Assembly (NCBI GenBank): GCA_002050435.1
Contig: MWYV01000013.1
Location: forward strand, 1 to 43,339
Length of the DNA: 43,339 nt
Origin: Chitinophagales bacterium 33-2
GTDB taxonomy: Bacteria > Bacteroidota > Bacteroidia > Chitinophagales > Chitinophagaceae
Direction of reading: 5' to 3'
In this document: in pieces, positions 17,716 to 27,089 of the stretch
Position numbering within the stretch: the stretch's first letter is position 1
How the letters are laid out: each line of letters begins with the position of its first letter
Notes under the pieces: model-generated
Database searches by the model: none
Seen by the model: the letters and a program-made list of their open reading frames with translations, nothing else
Told to the model about the DNA's origin: nothing
Translations under genes and position numbers: made by a program

Positions 17716-19188
17716 ATGGAAAAATCTGAATCTCAACCCAATAAAATAAAACAACCTATTCATGAAAATCACGTATTTATTTCCATGCGGCGCACTTTGG
17801 CGAAAAACTTATCTGCAAACTCGCTGCAGTTGCTGATCAACCATGGATTCAGCCTATTGGTGTTTTTGCTCCTGGCACGTGAACTGGGGAAGCAGGATTT
17901 TGGCCTGTTTAACTGGATGCTGGCCGTTCTGTTAACAATCTTTAGCATACTTTCTTTTGGCATAGACCAGCTGTTGGTTAAAAACACAGCAATGGGAAAA
18001 GATCCGTCTCTGCTGATTTCTGTAGGATTGTTTCATAACCTGTGGACGGGTTTGGGTCTGATAATCCTTCTCTCCCTCGCTTCCTTTTTCACAGAAAACT
18101 TTCCCATTGGAGTTATGATTTTTTTATCGGTTGGAAAACTGGCTTTTTCACTAGCTGTTCCTTACAAACAGGTGATGGCGGGGATGGAAAGGTTTGACCT
18201 TTTGCTGCCCATGTCCGTGGTATCCAATGCTGCCAAAGCTGCAGGAATTGGAATGCTGTTCCTGCTTGACCACACGGATCTCCTTTTCATTGCACTGGTT
18301 TTTTTGCTTGCAGATCTGTTTGAAATGGGTTTTTGCATGTGGCTGTTTCATAAAACTTTTCCGGCTGTGGCCAAAAAAACACAGGTCATGATACATTATA
18401 AAAAAATGGTTAAAGAAGCATTGCCACAATTAGGAACGGTGATCTTTGCCGCAGCACTGGCCCGGTTTGACTGGATCCTTATTGGCATCATCTTACCCCG
18501 GCAGCAATTAGCGGAGTATAGTTTTGCTTACAAGGTGTTTGAATTATCCCTTTTGCCCATGCTGGTGATTGCACCTTTGCTGGTTCCAAGGTTTACAAAA
18601 AAATCCCTTGATAAAAATTCTGAACTGCAGGAGCTAAAATTTCTGTTCCGGATGGAAATGATCCTGGCATGCGTAATTGTTTTAATGCTAAACCTTCTCT
18701 GGCAACCCGTTGCCGGCTGGATCAGCGATGGCAAATATGGCGCTGTAAATACCAACACCATTTTCATTCTTTCCCTTTCCATGCCCCTGCTTTACTACAA
18801 TAACTTTCTATGGTCTTTGCATTTCTCAAAAGGAAGAACCAACCTCATTTTTAGAATCTTCGCCTTCACCTTTTTGATCAATGCCCTTCTGAATTGCATA
18901 TTAATTCCATCAGTAGGCGTTGAAGGAGCCGCCCTTGCTTTTCTTGGTGCCATTTTTATGCAAACTGTCCTTTATCATTGGAAAGAAGAAGAAGTGAACA
19001 GCAGTTACTGGTTCATACTTTTTACCAGCAGCTTTGCAGCGCTGGGCGGATTAGCAGTGACGATGCTCATTAAAAACCCCTGGCTATCTGCACCAGCAGG
19101 AATTTTTGTTTTCCTGGCGCTTTTAATTTTTTCCGGAAATATTGGATCAGATGATAGGAAAAACCTCTTCCGGATATTAAAAGCCTAA
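17716..19188 (+). CDS. Polysaccharide flippase, Wzx/MATE-like
   Basis: This is a 490-residue membrane protein with about 12-14 helices and the Wzx-type N-terminus: NLSANSLQLLINHGFSLLVF followed by LARELGKQDFGLFNW. Such proteins move undecaprenyl-linked repeat units across the inner membrane. It opens the plus-strand arm of the glycan locus. The start is uncertain: GTG at 17707, ATG at 17716 and ATG at 17785 are all in frame, and 17785 (MRRTLAKNLS) gives a more typical length before the first helix. It is followed by a Wzy-like gene 43 bases downstream. Confidence 0.9.
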   Translation: MEKSESQPNKIKQPIHENHVFISMRRTLAKNLSANSLQLLINHGFSLLVFLLLARELGKQDFGLFNWMLAVLLTIFSILSFGIDQLLVKNTAMGKDPSLLISVGLFHNLWTGLGLIILLSLASFFTENFPIGVMIFLSVGKLAFSLAVPYKQVMAGMERFDLLLPMSVVSNAAKAAGIGMLFLLDHTDLLFIALVFLLADLFEMGFCMWLFHKTFPAVAKKTQVMIHYKKMVKEALPQLGTVIFAAALARFDWILIGIILPRQQLAEYSFAYKVFELSLLPMLVIAPLLVPRFTKKSLDKNSELQELKFLFRMEMILACVIVLMLNLLWQPVAGWISDGKYGAVNTNTIFILSLSMPLLYYNNFLWSLHFSKGRTNLIFRIFAFTFLINALLNCILIPSVGVEGAALAFLGAIFMQTVLYHWKEEEVNSSYWFILFTSSFAALGGLAVTMLIKNPWLSAPAGIFVFLALLIFSGNIGSDDRKNLFRILKA

Positions 19189-19231
19189 GCAACGCTTTTA
19201 AAAAAAATGCGTATTTAATCAAAATCATGAG

Positions 19232-20851
19232 ATGAACACCTTATTAAGTGTTCTGCGGGAACAGCAAAAAAAAATTGATCCAAAACTGCTCATCTTCCTT
19301 GTACTACTGCTTAATGTTAAGTTGTTGGTCAAGCTGCTGGCCATTGTACTGATCTACCTGCTGCAACCTGATTTCAAATTTGCGCAAAGCTTTAAAAAAT
19401 CCGGGTTTGGAATTTTTTATGCGATTCTTTTGGGGCTTGCCATTTTCAATGCCCTCATGAATGGTTTATTTGGCATTGAAAATTACTGGGCTGTATTTCT
19501 GTTAGGTACGTTCGGCTGGGCTGCCTGTTTTTTGGTAACACACCAGCTAAGGGTATTTGCAGAAAAATTAAGTCAGCAAAAACTGGAAAATACCCTTGCC
19601 GCTCTATTTCTGCTTAACGCAGCCGTTTCAATAGCCGTTTTAATATCCATCATTTTTGAAACCGGGCATTTCAATCCTTACCAGTACCAGGGTAATTTTC
19701 AAAAATACTTTATCAATACAGGCGATTATATTAAAGGCGTCAGTTTCGATACCAGTACAACAAATGCAGCATTGAATGGTATGGGAATGATCTATTTTTT
19801 TTACCGCAAAAACTGGATGATGTTGATGGTCTGTCTTTTTATCCTGGTTCTGGCGGGCAGCAACCTCGTAAATATGCTGGTTTTGCTCACACTTGCATTT
19901 CTTCTTTTGTTTAAAAGCACGAAGCTGGAAAAAAGCATTATTTTTTTATGTGTCCTTCCCTTTATCATTTTCTGGGCAAAGGTTTCGCCGCAGAACAATG
20001 AATACATCGCTTCTTATTTTAAAAAAAATACAAGTGGAACACCCGCACAAAACATTTCAAAAAAGCCACCTGTTTTGACCCAAATACCCGACAATGAATT
20101 AAATCCGGATCAACTAAAGAAAAAAACGGCCATTCTGTTTCTGGACAGTGTGGGAAAAAAAATGATGGACAGCTTTCATGTTGTTCAGATAAATGCATCC
20201 TCGCCTGTACTACAGGCAGCTCTTGAAAAAAAATCCATTCCCAAACCCGATATTCATACATCAGCCTACCAGCATAAAGATGACAGCAATAAAATAAAAA
20301 AAGAATGGATTCAATTCGCACTGGATAACCAAATTCCACAGGGAACAAATTCAGGGGATTCCAGGATTCCGGGCAAGATTAAAGCAATTAAAGAGACTTT
20401 ACTTCATTTAAAAAAAGACCATTTTTACTCCCTGACAGGTATGGGCATGGGGAATTTCTCTTCCAGGCTTGCTTTTAAGGTTTCCGGATTAGGGATCGCG
20501 GGCAGTTACCCTGCTTCCCTGGCCTACATTAATCCCGATTTTGAAATCAACCACCTCAAACTTCACCTGTCATATTTTACCAAACAGGAGAAACTGCACT
20601 CTGTTGTCAATACACCCAATTCAGTTTTCGACCAGCTCCTATCAGAATACGGTATAGCGGGAATGCTGGCATTTTTTATTTTTTATGCAGGATTTATTTT
20701 AAAACGAAGTCGTTGTCTCAGATATGGATTGCCTTTGTTGATTTTGATGCTGGGATTGTTCTTTACAGATTACTGGTTTGAGTTGTTGTCTGTAGTTGTC
20801 GTTTTTGAATTGCTGATATATACGGACTTCAAAACTATAACAGATGATTGA
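19232..20851 (+). CDS. Wzy/O-antigen-ligase-like membrane protein
   Basis: The 539-residue protein has several N-terminal membrane helices, a large hydrophilic loop (about 260-420, Lys/Ser-rich) and C-terminal helices. The loop ends with LTGMGMGNFSSRLAFK and then NTPNSVFDQLLSEYGIAG, the G-x-G-GNF and N/H-x-L-x-E-x-G-I-x-G pattern of polysaccharide polymerases and ligases. It probably polymerises repeat units in the periplasm. The usual RLxxW motif before the loop is not evident, so ligase versus polymerase cannot be decided. Its stop overlaps the next start by 8 bases. Confidence 0.75.
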   Translation: MNTLLSVLREQQKKIDPKLLIFLVLLLNVKLLVKLLAIVLIYLLQPDFKFAQSFKKSGFGIFYAILLGLAIFNALMNGLFGIENYWAVFLLGTFGWAACFLVTHQLRVFAEKLSQQKLENTLAALFLLNAAVSIAVLISIIFETGHFNPYQYQGNFQKYFINTGDYIKGVSFDTSTTNAALNGMGMIYFFYRKNWMMLMVCLFILVLAGSNLVNMLVLLTLAFLLLFKSTKLEKSIIFLCVLPFIIFWAKVSPQNNEYIASYFKKNTSGTPAQNISKKPPVLTQIPDNELNPDQLKKKTAILFLDSVGKKMMDSFHVVQINASSPVLQAALEKKSIPKPDIHTSAYQHKDDSNKIKKEWIQFALDNQIPQGTNSGDSRIPGKIKAIKETLLHLKKDHFYSLTGMGMGNFSSRLAFKVSGLGIAGSYPASLAYINPDFEINHLKLHLSYFTKQEKLHSVVNTPNSVFDQLLSEYGIAGMLAFFIFYAGFILKRSRCLRYGLPLLILMLGLFFTDYWFELLSVVVVFELLIYTDFKTITDD

Positions 20852-21806
20852 AATGCAGGTAAAATTATCGGTGCTCATGCCTGCCTTCAATGCAGAAAAA
20901 TATATTGGCGAAGCCATTGAATCGGTATTGACACAAACCTTCGTTGATTTTGAACTGATCATCGTCAACGATGGCTCTACGGACCGTACAAAAGAAATTA
21001 TATTATCTTATAAAGACAACCGGATCAGGTTGATCAACACCACCAACCAGGGCATTGCTGCGGCGTTGAATAAAGGTCTTGCTATAGCAAAGGCCAAATA
21101 CATTGTAAGATTTGATGCAGATGATATCTGTTATCCGGAAAGGCTTGAAAAACAATACAACCTGATTAAAATTGACCCGGAAATCATGTTAGTTGGATCC
21201 GCTGCTGACTACGTGGATGAAGAAGGCAGATTTATATTTAAAGGACTTCCTCCGGCGTTCAAACATGAAGAAATTTTAAAAATCCTGACAACTACCTGCC
21301 CCTTCATCCATTCAAGTGTTCTATACAATAAGGAATTTATAATAGAGAATGGCGGTTATAACAGCCATGCGCACAGTTTTGAAGATCATTTACTCTGGAC
21401 TCAGGTTGTACCAAAAGCAAAATCTGCGAACGTGGATGAGTCGCTGATTAAAGTAAGATTGAATAAGCAATCCATCACTATTGATGAAAAATGGCGCACA
21501 AAACAATTCCGACGGATCAAAAAAAATGCACTGCGTACCAGCCGGATCAATGCAACCGAAGGAGCGGTGATCAAGAATATTATAAAGAACCAGGAAGCCA
21601 CTGGTATAAAGGAAGGAGCATATTATGCCATGATAGGAAAAAAATATCTCTGGAATAATTTTCAACCAGAGCGGGCACGATCTCATATAAAAAAAGCCCT
21701 TGCATTCAATCCATTTTACACCACAGGTTATGGCCTGTACCTTGTTTCCTTCTTACCCGGAAAAATGATCTCAGGCATCTATAAAAAATTTAAGGCGATC
21801 GCATGA
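20844..21806 (+). CDS. Family 2 glycosyltransferase
   Basis: The 320-residue protein has a GT-A fold. It shows SVLMPAFNAEKYIGEAIESV, then VNDGSTD (41-47) and the metal-binding FDADD (90-94) near residue 90, followed by a long C-terminal extension with basic helices. Such enzymes transfer one sugar from a nucleotide-sugar to a lipid-linked acceptor at the inner face of the membrane. It overlaps the upstream Wzy-like gene by 8 bases and the next glycosyltransferase by 4 (ATGA), so it lies within one operon. Confidence 0.92.
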   Translation: MIEMQVKLSVLMPAFNAEKYIGEAIESVLTQTFVDFELIIVNDGSTDRTKEIILSYKDNRIRLINTTNQGIAAALNKGLAIAKAKYIVRFDADDICYPERLEKQYNLIKIDPEIMLVGSAADYVDEEGRFIFKGLPPAFKHEEILKILTTTCPFIHSSVLYNKEFIIENGGYNSHAHSFEDHLLWTQVVPKAKSANVDESLIKVRLNKQSITIDEKWRTKQFRRIKKNALRTSRINATEGAVIKNIIKNQEATGIKEGAYYAMIGKKYLWNNFQPERARSHIKKALAFNPFYTTGYGLYLVSFLPGKMISGIYKKFKAIA

Positions 21807-23002
21807 AGACAAAGGCAGAAATTAGATTATTTGTTGATGCCCATGTGCTTGATGGAGTGCACCAGGGAACCAAAAGCTTTATCCGAAATATCTATCAGCA
21901 TCTTTCGCAGGAACGTCATTTAAAAATATATATGGCAGCCTATGATACAGAACACCTGAAACAAGTTTTCGGAAACAACAAACAGATTGTTTATTTAAAA
22001 TACAAGAGCCCCTGGTCATTTTCAAGGCTGCTGTTGGAGATCCCGGTTATGCTTTTAAAGTATGGAATCAACTACGCCCATTTCCAATATGTTTGTCCAC
22101 CGGTAAAATTATGCCGCTATATCATCACAACGCATGATGTTATTTTTGAAGACCTGCCCGAATATTACAGCAGGAATTACCGGATTTCCCGAAAGTATTT
22201 TTACAAAAGGTCTGCGCAAATGGCAGATCTTATCACTACGGTTTCTGAACATTCCAAAAACGCCATTTATAAACACCTGGGCGTTAAAAAAGAGATCCAC
22301 CTGGTGCCCAACGGAGTAAATCACATATTCATGGATCCTGTTGATAAGAAAACAGCACGCGCCTATATTTACCAGCATTATGGTATAGAAAATTTCATCC
22401 TTTACGTAAGCCGTATAGAACCAAGGAAAAATCATCAACTGCTGGTGAATATCTTTTGCCAACTGGAACTATACAAAAAGGGATTTACCCTTGTGCTATT
22501 AGGCAGCCGTACGAGCAGCACGCCCTTGTTCGACAAAGTTTTAAATGGGCTGAAAAAGGAAGTCCGCGACAATATTTTAATAAATGACCATATTCCTGAT
22601 GAGGAACTTCCTTTTTTTTATAAAGCCGCTTCGCTTTTTGTGTACCCTTCAATAGGCGAGGGTTTTGGAATACCTCCACTGGAAGCTGCGGCCATGGAAA
22701 CTCCGGTAGTTTGTTCAAACATGCTTGGCCTGAAACAATTTGATTTTTTTGAACAGGATCATGTGGACCCACGAAATGAAGAGGCTTTTTGTGAAAGGGT
22801 ATTAAAAATTTTGTCTGGCGACATCAGCATGAAGCAGCTTGAGTCCAGGTCACAATACGTTCAGAAAGTGTTTAGCTGGAAGACTGCTGCAGATAGCTTT
22901 CAAAAATTAATTATTAACGATCATAATCTGAGAACCAATGATTCTATTCCAGGACATAGAAAACAGGAAGGAAGCGTTCCGGCTGAAGTTTCTCACCGCT
23001 AA
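21803..23002 (+). CDS. Family 4-type glycosyltransferase (GT-B)
   Basis: The 399-residue GT-B enzyme has an N-terminal acceptor domain (1-180) and a C-terminal nucleotide-sugar domain with SRIEPRKNH (203-211) and the family-4 signature EGFGIPPLEAAAMETPV (286-302), where the two glutamates bind the donor. It is a cytoplasmic or peripheral-membrane retaining enzyme adding one sugar of the repeat unit. It overlaps the gene before it by 4 bases, and the oxygenase gene after it by 65 bases. Confidence 0.93.
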   Translation: MKTKAEIRLFVDAHVLDGVHQGTKSFIRNIYQHLSQERHLKIYMAAYDTEHLKQVFGNNKQIVYLKYKSPWSFSRLLLEIPVMLLKYGINYAHFQYVCPPVKLCRYIITTHDVIFEDLPEYYSRNYRISRKYFYKRSAQMADLITTVSEHSKNAIYKHLGVKKEIHLVPNGVNHIFMDPVDKKTARAYIYQHYGIENFILYVSRIEPRKNHQLLVNIFCQLELYKKGFTLVLLGSRTSSTPLFDKVLNGLKKEVRDNILINDHIPDEELPFFYKAASLFVYPSIGEGFGIPPLEAAAMETPVVCSNMLGLKQFDFFEQDHVDPRNEEAFCERVLKILSGDISMKQLESRSQYVQKVFSWKTAADSFQKLIINDHNLRTNDSIPGHRKQEGSVPAEVSHR

Positions 23003-23708
23003 GCCATTCCAGCATCTTGTAATTGATGGCATCTGCGATGAAAAGAAGCTAACCAAATTGCTGAACGACCTCCCCGAGATCACCCAAAAAAGCAGGGATT
23101 ATGTTTTTGCAGCCAATAAATTTGAAAAAAGCAGTTTCAGGGAAATCAGCCCCTTGTTCAATGAGCTTTACGAAGACCTCGTGTCGGATCGATTCCGTAA
23201 TTGGCTTCAATTTATTTCTAATGAAGCAATTTTTGTAGACCCGGGTTTCCACGGAGGTGGCATACACCAGGGAAAAAAAGGAAGTTTCCTGGATATGCAC
23301 CTTGACTTCAACTACCATCCGCTACAACCCAAATGGTACCGCACTTTAAACATGCTCCTTTACCTGAACAAAGATTGGGAAACTTCTTTCGGTGGTGCAC
23401 TTAAACTGCATGACCTCCGCAGTGGGGAAGAAAAATCTATAGGCATTCCCTTTAACAGAATGGTAGTTCAGCTAACGGGAAGGCATACCCTCCATGGATA
23501 CGACCGCACCAATTTCCCGGATGGAAAGAACAGGACCTCCATTGCCGGATATGCGTATATGATTCACCAGTACAAAATTGAAAAAAGAAGAACAACTGAC
23601 TGGCATGTTGGTGATGAACAATACATCAAGAAATTACTGGCATGGGTATATGACCCGGCTGTGAAAATAAAAAACATGTTTTTCGGAAGTGCTACTGCCA
23701 AACATTAA
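22938..23708 (+). CDS. 2-oxoglutarate/Fe(II)-dependent oxygenase, prolyl-4-hydroxylase-like
   Basis: The 256-residue protein has the N-terminal KPFQHLVIDGICDE typical of P4H-related dioxygenases and a jelly-roll core. The iron ligands are readable as His121 and Asp123 in MHLDFNYHP and His186 in HTLHGY, with Arg199 (GKNRTS) as the likely 2-oxoglutarate ligand. Relatives hydroxylate proteins or small molecules; in this setting the substrate could be a sugar or other repeat-unit component, which is inference. It starts inside the preceding glycosyltransferase gene (65-base overlap), and the next gene begins one base after its stop codon. Confidence 0.88.
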   Translation: MILFQDIENRKEAFRLKFLTAKPFQHLVIDGICDEKKLTKLLNDLPEITQKSRDYVFAANKFEKSSFREISPLFNELYEDLVSDRFRNWLQFISNEAIFVDPGFHGGGIHQGKKGSFLDMHLDFNYHPLQPKWYRTLNMLLYLNKDWETSFGGALKLHDLRSGEEKSIGIPFNRMVVQLTGRHTLHGYDRTNFPDGKNRTSIAGYAYMIHQYKIEKRRTTDWHVGDEQYIKKLLAWVYDPAVKIKNMFFGSATAKH

Positions 23709-23709
23709 T

Positions 23710-24822
23710 ATGAAAATCGGAATAATTGGAACGAGAGGAATACCTAACCATTACGGTGGGTTTGAACAGGCCAGTGAATACCTTTCCACAGGCCTGGCAG
23801 CAAAGGGGCATGAAGTAATGGTGTATTGTTCCCACAATCATCCTTACCAGGAAAATAGCTGGAATGGAATTCAACTGATCCGGTGTAAGGATCCAGAATA
23901 TTATATGAAGATGGCAGGACAATTTTTTTACGACTTTAACTGCATCAGGGATGCGCGCAATAGAAATTTTGATGTGCTGCTGTTTATGGGATACACCAGC
24001 AGTTCGGTCTGGAGCAGGTACTTTCCCAAAAAAACCATCATCATTTCCAATATGGATGGGATAGAATGGAAACGACAGAAATACTCATGGCTGGTGCAGC
24101 GATTCCTGCAATATGCAGAAGGACTGGCCATAAAACACAGCCATTTTCATATAGCGGATTCTGAAATGATCAAGAAGATCCTGGATGAAAAATACAGGAT
24201 AAACTGCACTTACATTCCCTATGGGGCCTGCCACAAACTTCCTCCGGAGAATAATATTCTGGAAAAATATAAGCTTACCAGGGAGGGTTATTTCCTGCTG
24301 ATGGCCCGAATGGAACCGGAGAATAATATTGAAACTATTTTATCTGGTTTTGTAAAGTGCAGTTCGGAAAAAAAAATGGTGGTTATAGGCAATATGAACA
24401 ATCGTTATGGAAGGATGATAGAAAACAAATTTGCGAAGCAGGGTGTAATTTTCACCGGCCCTGTTTTTAATCAGTCTATTGTTAGCTCACTGAGAGCAAA
24501 TTGTTATCTCTATTTTCACGGCCACAGCGTGGGCGGCACCAATCCTTCTCTTATTGAAGCAATGGCGGATCGTATTCTTATAGCGGCCCACGACAATATA
24601 TTCAACCGCCACATTTTAAAAGATGATGCGTACTATTTTTCTTGTGCAGAAGATGTAAGAAAAATAATGAATTCAGTTAGTAAAGACGATGAAGAAGCAA
24701 AGATCGAAAACAACATTGTAAAGATCACCCGGGAGTTTAACTGGACCAGCGTGCTCGAGGGTTATAACAACCTTATTGAATCAGCAGTAATACAATCTTA
24801 TGCCTGTGATAAAATTAAATGA
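23710..24822 (+). CDS. DUF1972-type glycosyltransferase
   Basis: Starting at 23710 (MKIGIIGTRGIPNHYGGFEQ) the protein has 370 residues; the in-frame start at 23689 would add a run of unrelated residues and overlap the oxygenase gene. The N-terminal DUF1972 domain is diagnostic of a group of rhamnosyl-type and other glycosyltransferases. The C-terminal GT-B half has PSLIEAMA in the donor region, and the YFHGHSVGGTNPSL segment fits the DUF1972 group. It is one base after the oxygenase and overlaps the next gene by 23 bases. Confidence 0.9.
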   Translation: MKIGIIGTRGIPNHYGGFEQASEYLSTGLAAKGHEVMVYCSHNHPYQENSWNGIQLIRCKDPEYYMKMAGQFFYDFNCIRDARNRNFDVLLFMGYTSSSVWSRYFPKKTIIISNMDGIEWKRQKYSWLVQRFLQYAEGLAIKHSHFHIADSEMIKKILDEKYRINCTYIPYGACHKLPPENNILEKYKLTREGYFLLMARMEPENNIETILSGFVKCSSEKKMVVIGNMNNRYGRMIENKFAKQGVIFTGPVFNQSIVSSLRANCYLYFHGHSVGGTNPSLIEAMADRILIAAHDNIFNRHILKDDAYYFSCAEDVRKIMNSVSKDDEEAKIENNIVKITREFNWTSVLEGYNNLIESAVIQSYACDKIK

Positions 24823-26140
24823 TACTGCTGCCAATAAGATCAGCCTGTTGCATTGCTTCCTGTTTGCAGCAAGCCTGCCGCTGGACCGGTTTTACAGCCA
24901 GTTGATCCTTATCAGCTTTTTATTACACACACTGTTTCATTTAACAAAAGAAGATCTCAAAAACATTCCATGGCAAGAAGTATTTAAACTGCAATCGGTT
25001 TTTTTCCTCACCCTCATCGGAACTTCATATAGTTTATTTCCTTCCCAGGCATTTAGTTTATGGGAAAAACAACTGGCTGTTCTCCTTTTTCCGCTGATCC
25101 TTTATATAAATCCTATCCCTGTAAAAAAATACCTGCAGCACATACTTCTATCTTTTGCGACAGTCAATGTGCTGGTCATTATTTTTCTTTACTATGATGC
25201 TGCGCGCACCATCCTTTACCTGGGATTACCAGCCACTGATATTTTTTCATCAAATTTTATCAGCCATAAATTTTCCGGACCCATAGAAATGCATGCCACT
25301 TACCTTTCATTGTATTGTGCGCTTTCCCTGGTAGTTGTTTTGTCATTGCTCACCAAAAGATCTATATTCAGGATTACCACGCCTGTTATAATGGCTGCTA
25401 CCCTTATTTTATTCGGAGGATTATTGCAGCTGGGCTCACGCTCCGTTTTGCTGGCAACCTTTTTTATCTTGCTGATCATAATCCCAAATGCTTACAAAAA
25501 CAAAAAGAATAGAGCTATTTACCTGGTAGCTGCTGGTATTGCGACCATCCTGCTAGGTTACATCATCTACTCCACGGAAAGTTTCAACTACAGGTTCATC
25601 ACCCAGGTAAAACATGACTTTAACCTCGAAACAGCGCCTTTTTCAATTGCGGATCCCAGAATGGACAGGTGGAAGCTGGCCTTTGAGTTGATTCAACGTT
25701 CACCCTGGATCGGTTATGGCACAGGAGAAGAAGTTCCCCTGCTTAAAGACCTTTATTTTAAAAACAAAATGTATGATTCTTATGTGCATGAATTAAATGC
25801 GCATAACCAATACCTCAGTTTCGCCATCAAAGGCGGCGTATTTGCCCTTACCATCTACCTTTTCACCCTTTTCTATTTTTTAAGACTTTCCATCCGATCA
25901 GGCAACCTTGCCTTTACCTGCTTCATAATACTGATCGGGGTCACGGGGCTCACGGAAAACCTGCTCAATATGAACAAAGGCATCTTTTTCTATGCATTTT
26001 TTATCTCTCTGTTCACAGTGGCGGAAACAAGGCGGAATGCCAATAAAAAGCCGGCCAAACTAGGTGCTGGCAACCCCGCGGCACCTACACACGTTATTAC
26101 AAATGAATCAACCATGCAAACTTTCCCAATTGTGCATTAG
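24800..26140 (+). CDS. O-antigen ligase/polymerase family membrane protein (Wzy/WaaL)
   Basis: The 446-residue protein has about ten membrane helices, and a periplasmic loop beginning around residue 255 contains RSPWIGYGTGEE and HELNAHNQYLSFAIKGGVFA, the G-x-G-TG and H-x-x-x-L-x-x-x-x-x-G-G pattern of O-antigen ligase family proteins (PF04932). Periplasmic polymerisation or ligation of glycan is the expected role. A second gene of the same general type lies at 19232, so the two may divide polymerisation and ligation. It starts at ATG 24800, within the preceding gene. Confidence 0.85.
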   Translation: MPVIKLNDTAANKISLLHCFLFAASLPLDRFYSQLILISFLLHTLFHLTKEDLKNIPWQEVFKLQSVFFLTLIGTSYSLFPSQAFSLWEKQLAVLLFPLILYINPIPVKKYLQHILLSFATVNVLVIIFLYYDAARTILYLGLPATDIFSSNFISHKFSGPIEMHATYLSLYCALSLVVVLSLLTKRSIFRITTPVIMAATLILFGGLLQLGSRSVLLATFFILLIIIPNAYKNKKNRAIYLVAAGIATILLGYIIYSTESFNYRFITQVKHDFNLETAPFSIADPRMDRWKLAFELIQRSPWIGYGTGEEVPLLKDLYFKNKMYDSYVHELNAHNQYLSFAIKGGVFALTIYLFTLFYFLRLSIRSGNLAFTCFIILIGVTGLTENLLNMNKGIFFYAFFISLFTVAETRRNANKKPAKLGAGNPAAPTHVITNESTMQTFPIVH

Positions 26141-27089
26141 AACCAACATATTATCCACGCTCACTTATTTTGACTTGTTCAATTATCCTCTGACATTGGC
26201 AGAAATAAAGCTATTCTCCACCTCAGTATGCCAAACAGCAGCATGGGAACTACAACTTGAAGAACTTATTTTAAATGAAGAGATCTTCCGTATCGATGAT
26301 CTTTATACACTACAAAATGATTACAATATTATTTCAAGGAGAAGAAGAGGAAACCTTAAAGCCAAACAACTCCTCGAAACAGCAGATAAAGCAGCGTCAT
26401 TTATTTCAGCCTTCCCTTTTGTAAAAGGCATTGCAGTTTCAGGTTCACTATCCAAGAATTATGCTGATGACACATCCGATATTGATTTCTTTATCATCAC
26501 CCAAAAAAACAGGTTATGGATTGCAAGAACCCTGCTCCATTGCATGAAAAAATTAAGTTTCCTCTTTAACAAGCAGCAATTGTTCTGCATGAATTATTTC
26601 ATAGACGAAGCAGCGCTTGAAATTGAAGAGCAAAATCTCTACACAGCTACCGAGGTGGCCACCCTCCTTCCTGTTCGCGGCATTACGATTTTCGACCGTT
26701 TTTATAAAGCCAATACCTGGACAAGAAACCATCTTCCTAATCATTCCATGAGGATCTCCTATGTAAAGGAGATCAATCAGTCCTATTTAAAAGCAGCTTT
26801 GGAATTTTTCCTTGACAACCCACTAGGCAATATGCTTGATAATATTTTTATGAAAATAACCGGATACAGGTGGAGCAAAAAAACGGAACAGGGAAAATTG
26901 AACAGCCGCGGGATCTTAATGGGAATGAAAACAGGAAAACACTATGCAAAACCGGATCCGCGACATTTCCAGGTAAAACTTCTGGACCTATTTGAAAAGC
27001 GGTCACACCACGTTGTGCATTCCGGTAAAAGCAACAAAACCCTTGCAGACCTTACTACTACCAGGTCAGCATTTTTTCCGGAGGCTTAA
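26103..27089 (+). CDS. Nucleotidyltransferase-fold protein
   Basis: From ATG 26103 the protein has 328 residues; an in-frame ATG at 26064 is possible but would overlap the ligase gene more. Residues about 95-125 contain VSGSLSKNYADDTSDIDFFI, the GS-x(n)-D-x-D signature of nucleotidyltransferases (DNA polymerase beta/MNT type). The rest is helical. The domain would transfer nucleotidyl groups, perhaps to an acceptor in the glycan pathway or as a regulator; neither is shown. It converges on the methyltransferase, sharing 24 bases at the 3' ends. Confidence 0.8.
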   Translation: MNQPCKLSQLCIRTNILSTLTYFDLFNYPLTLAEIKLFSTSVCQTAAWELQLEELILNEEIFRIDDLYTLQNDYNIISRRRRGNLKAKQLLETADKAASFISAFPFVKGIAVSGSLSKNYADDTSDIDFFIITQKNRLWIARTLLHCMKKLSFLFNKQQLFCMNYFIDEAALEIEEQNLYTATEVATLLPVRGITIFDRFYKANTWTRNHLPNHSMRISYVKEINQSYLKAALEFFLDNPLGNMLDNIFMKITGYRWSKKTEQGKLNSRGILMGMKTGKHYAKPDPRHFQVKLLDLFEKRSHHVVHSGKSNKTLADLTTTRSAFFPEA

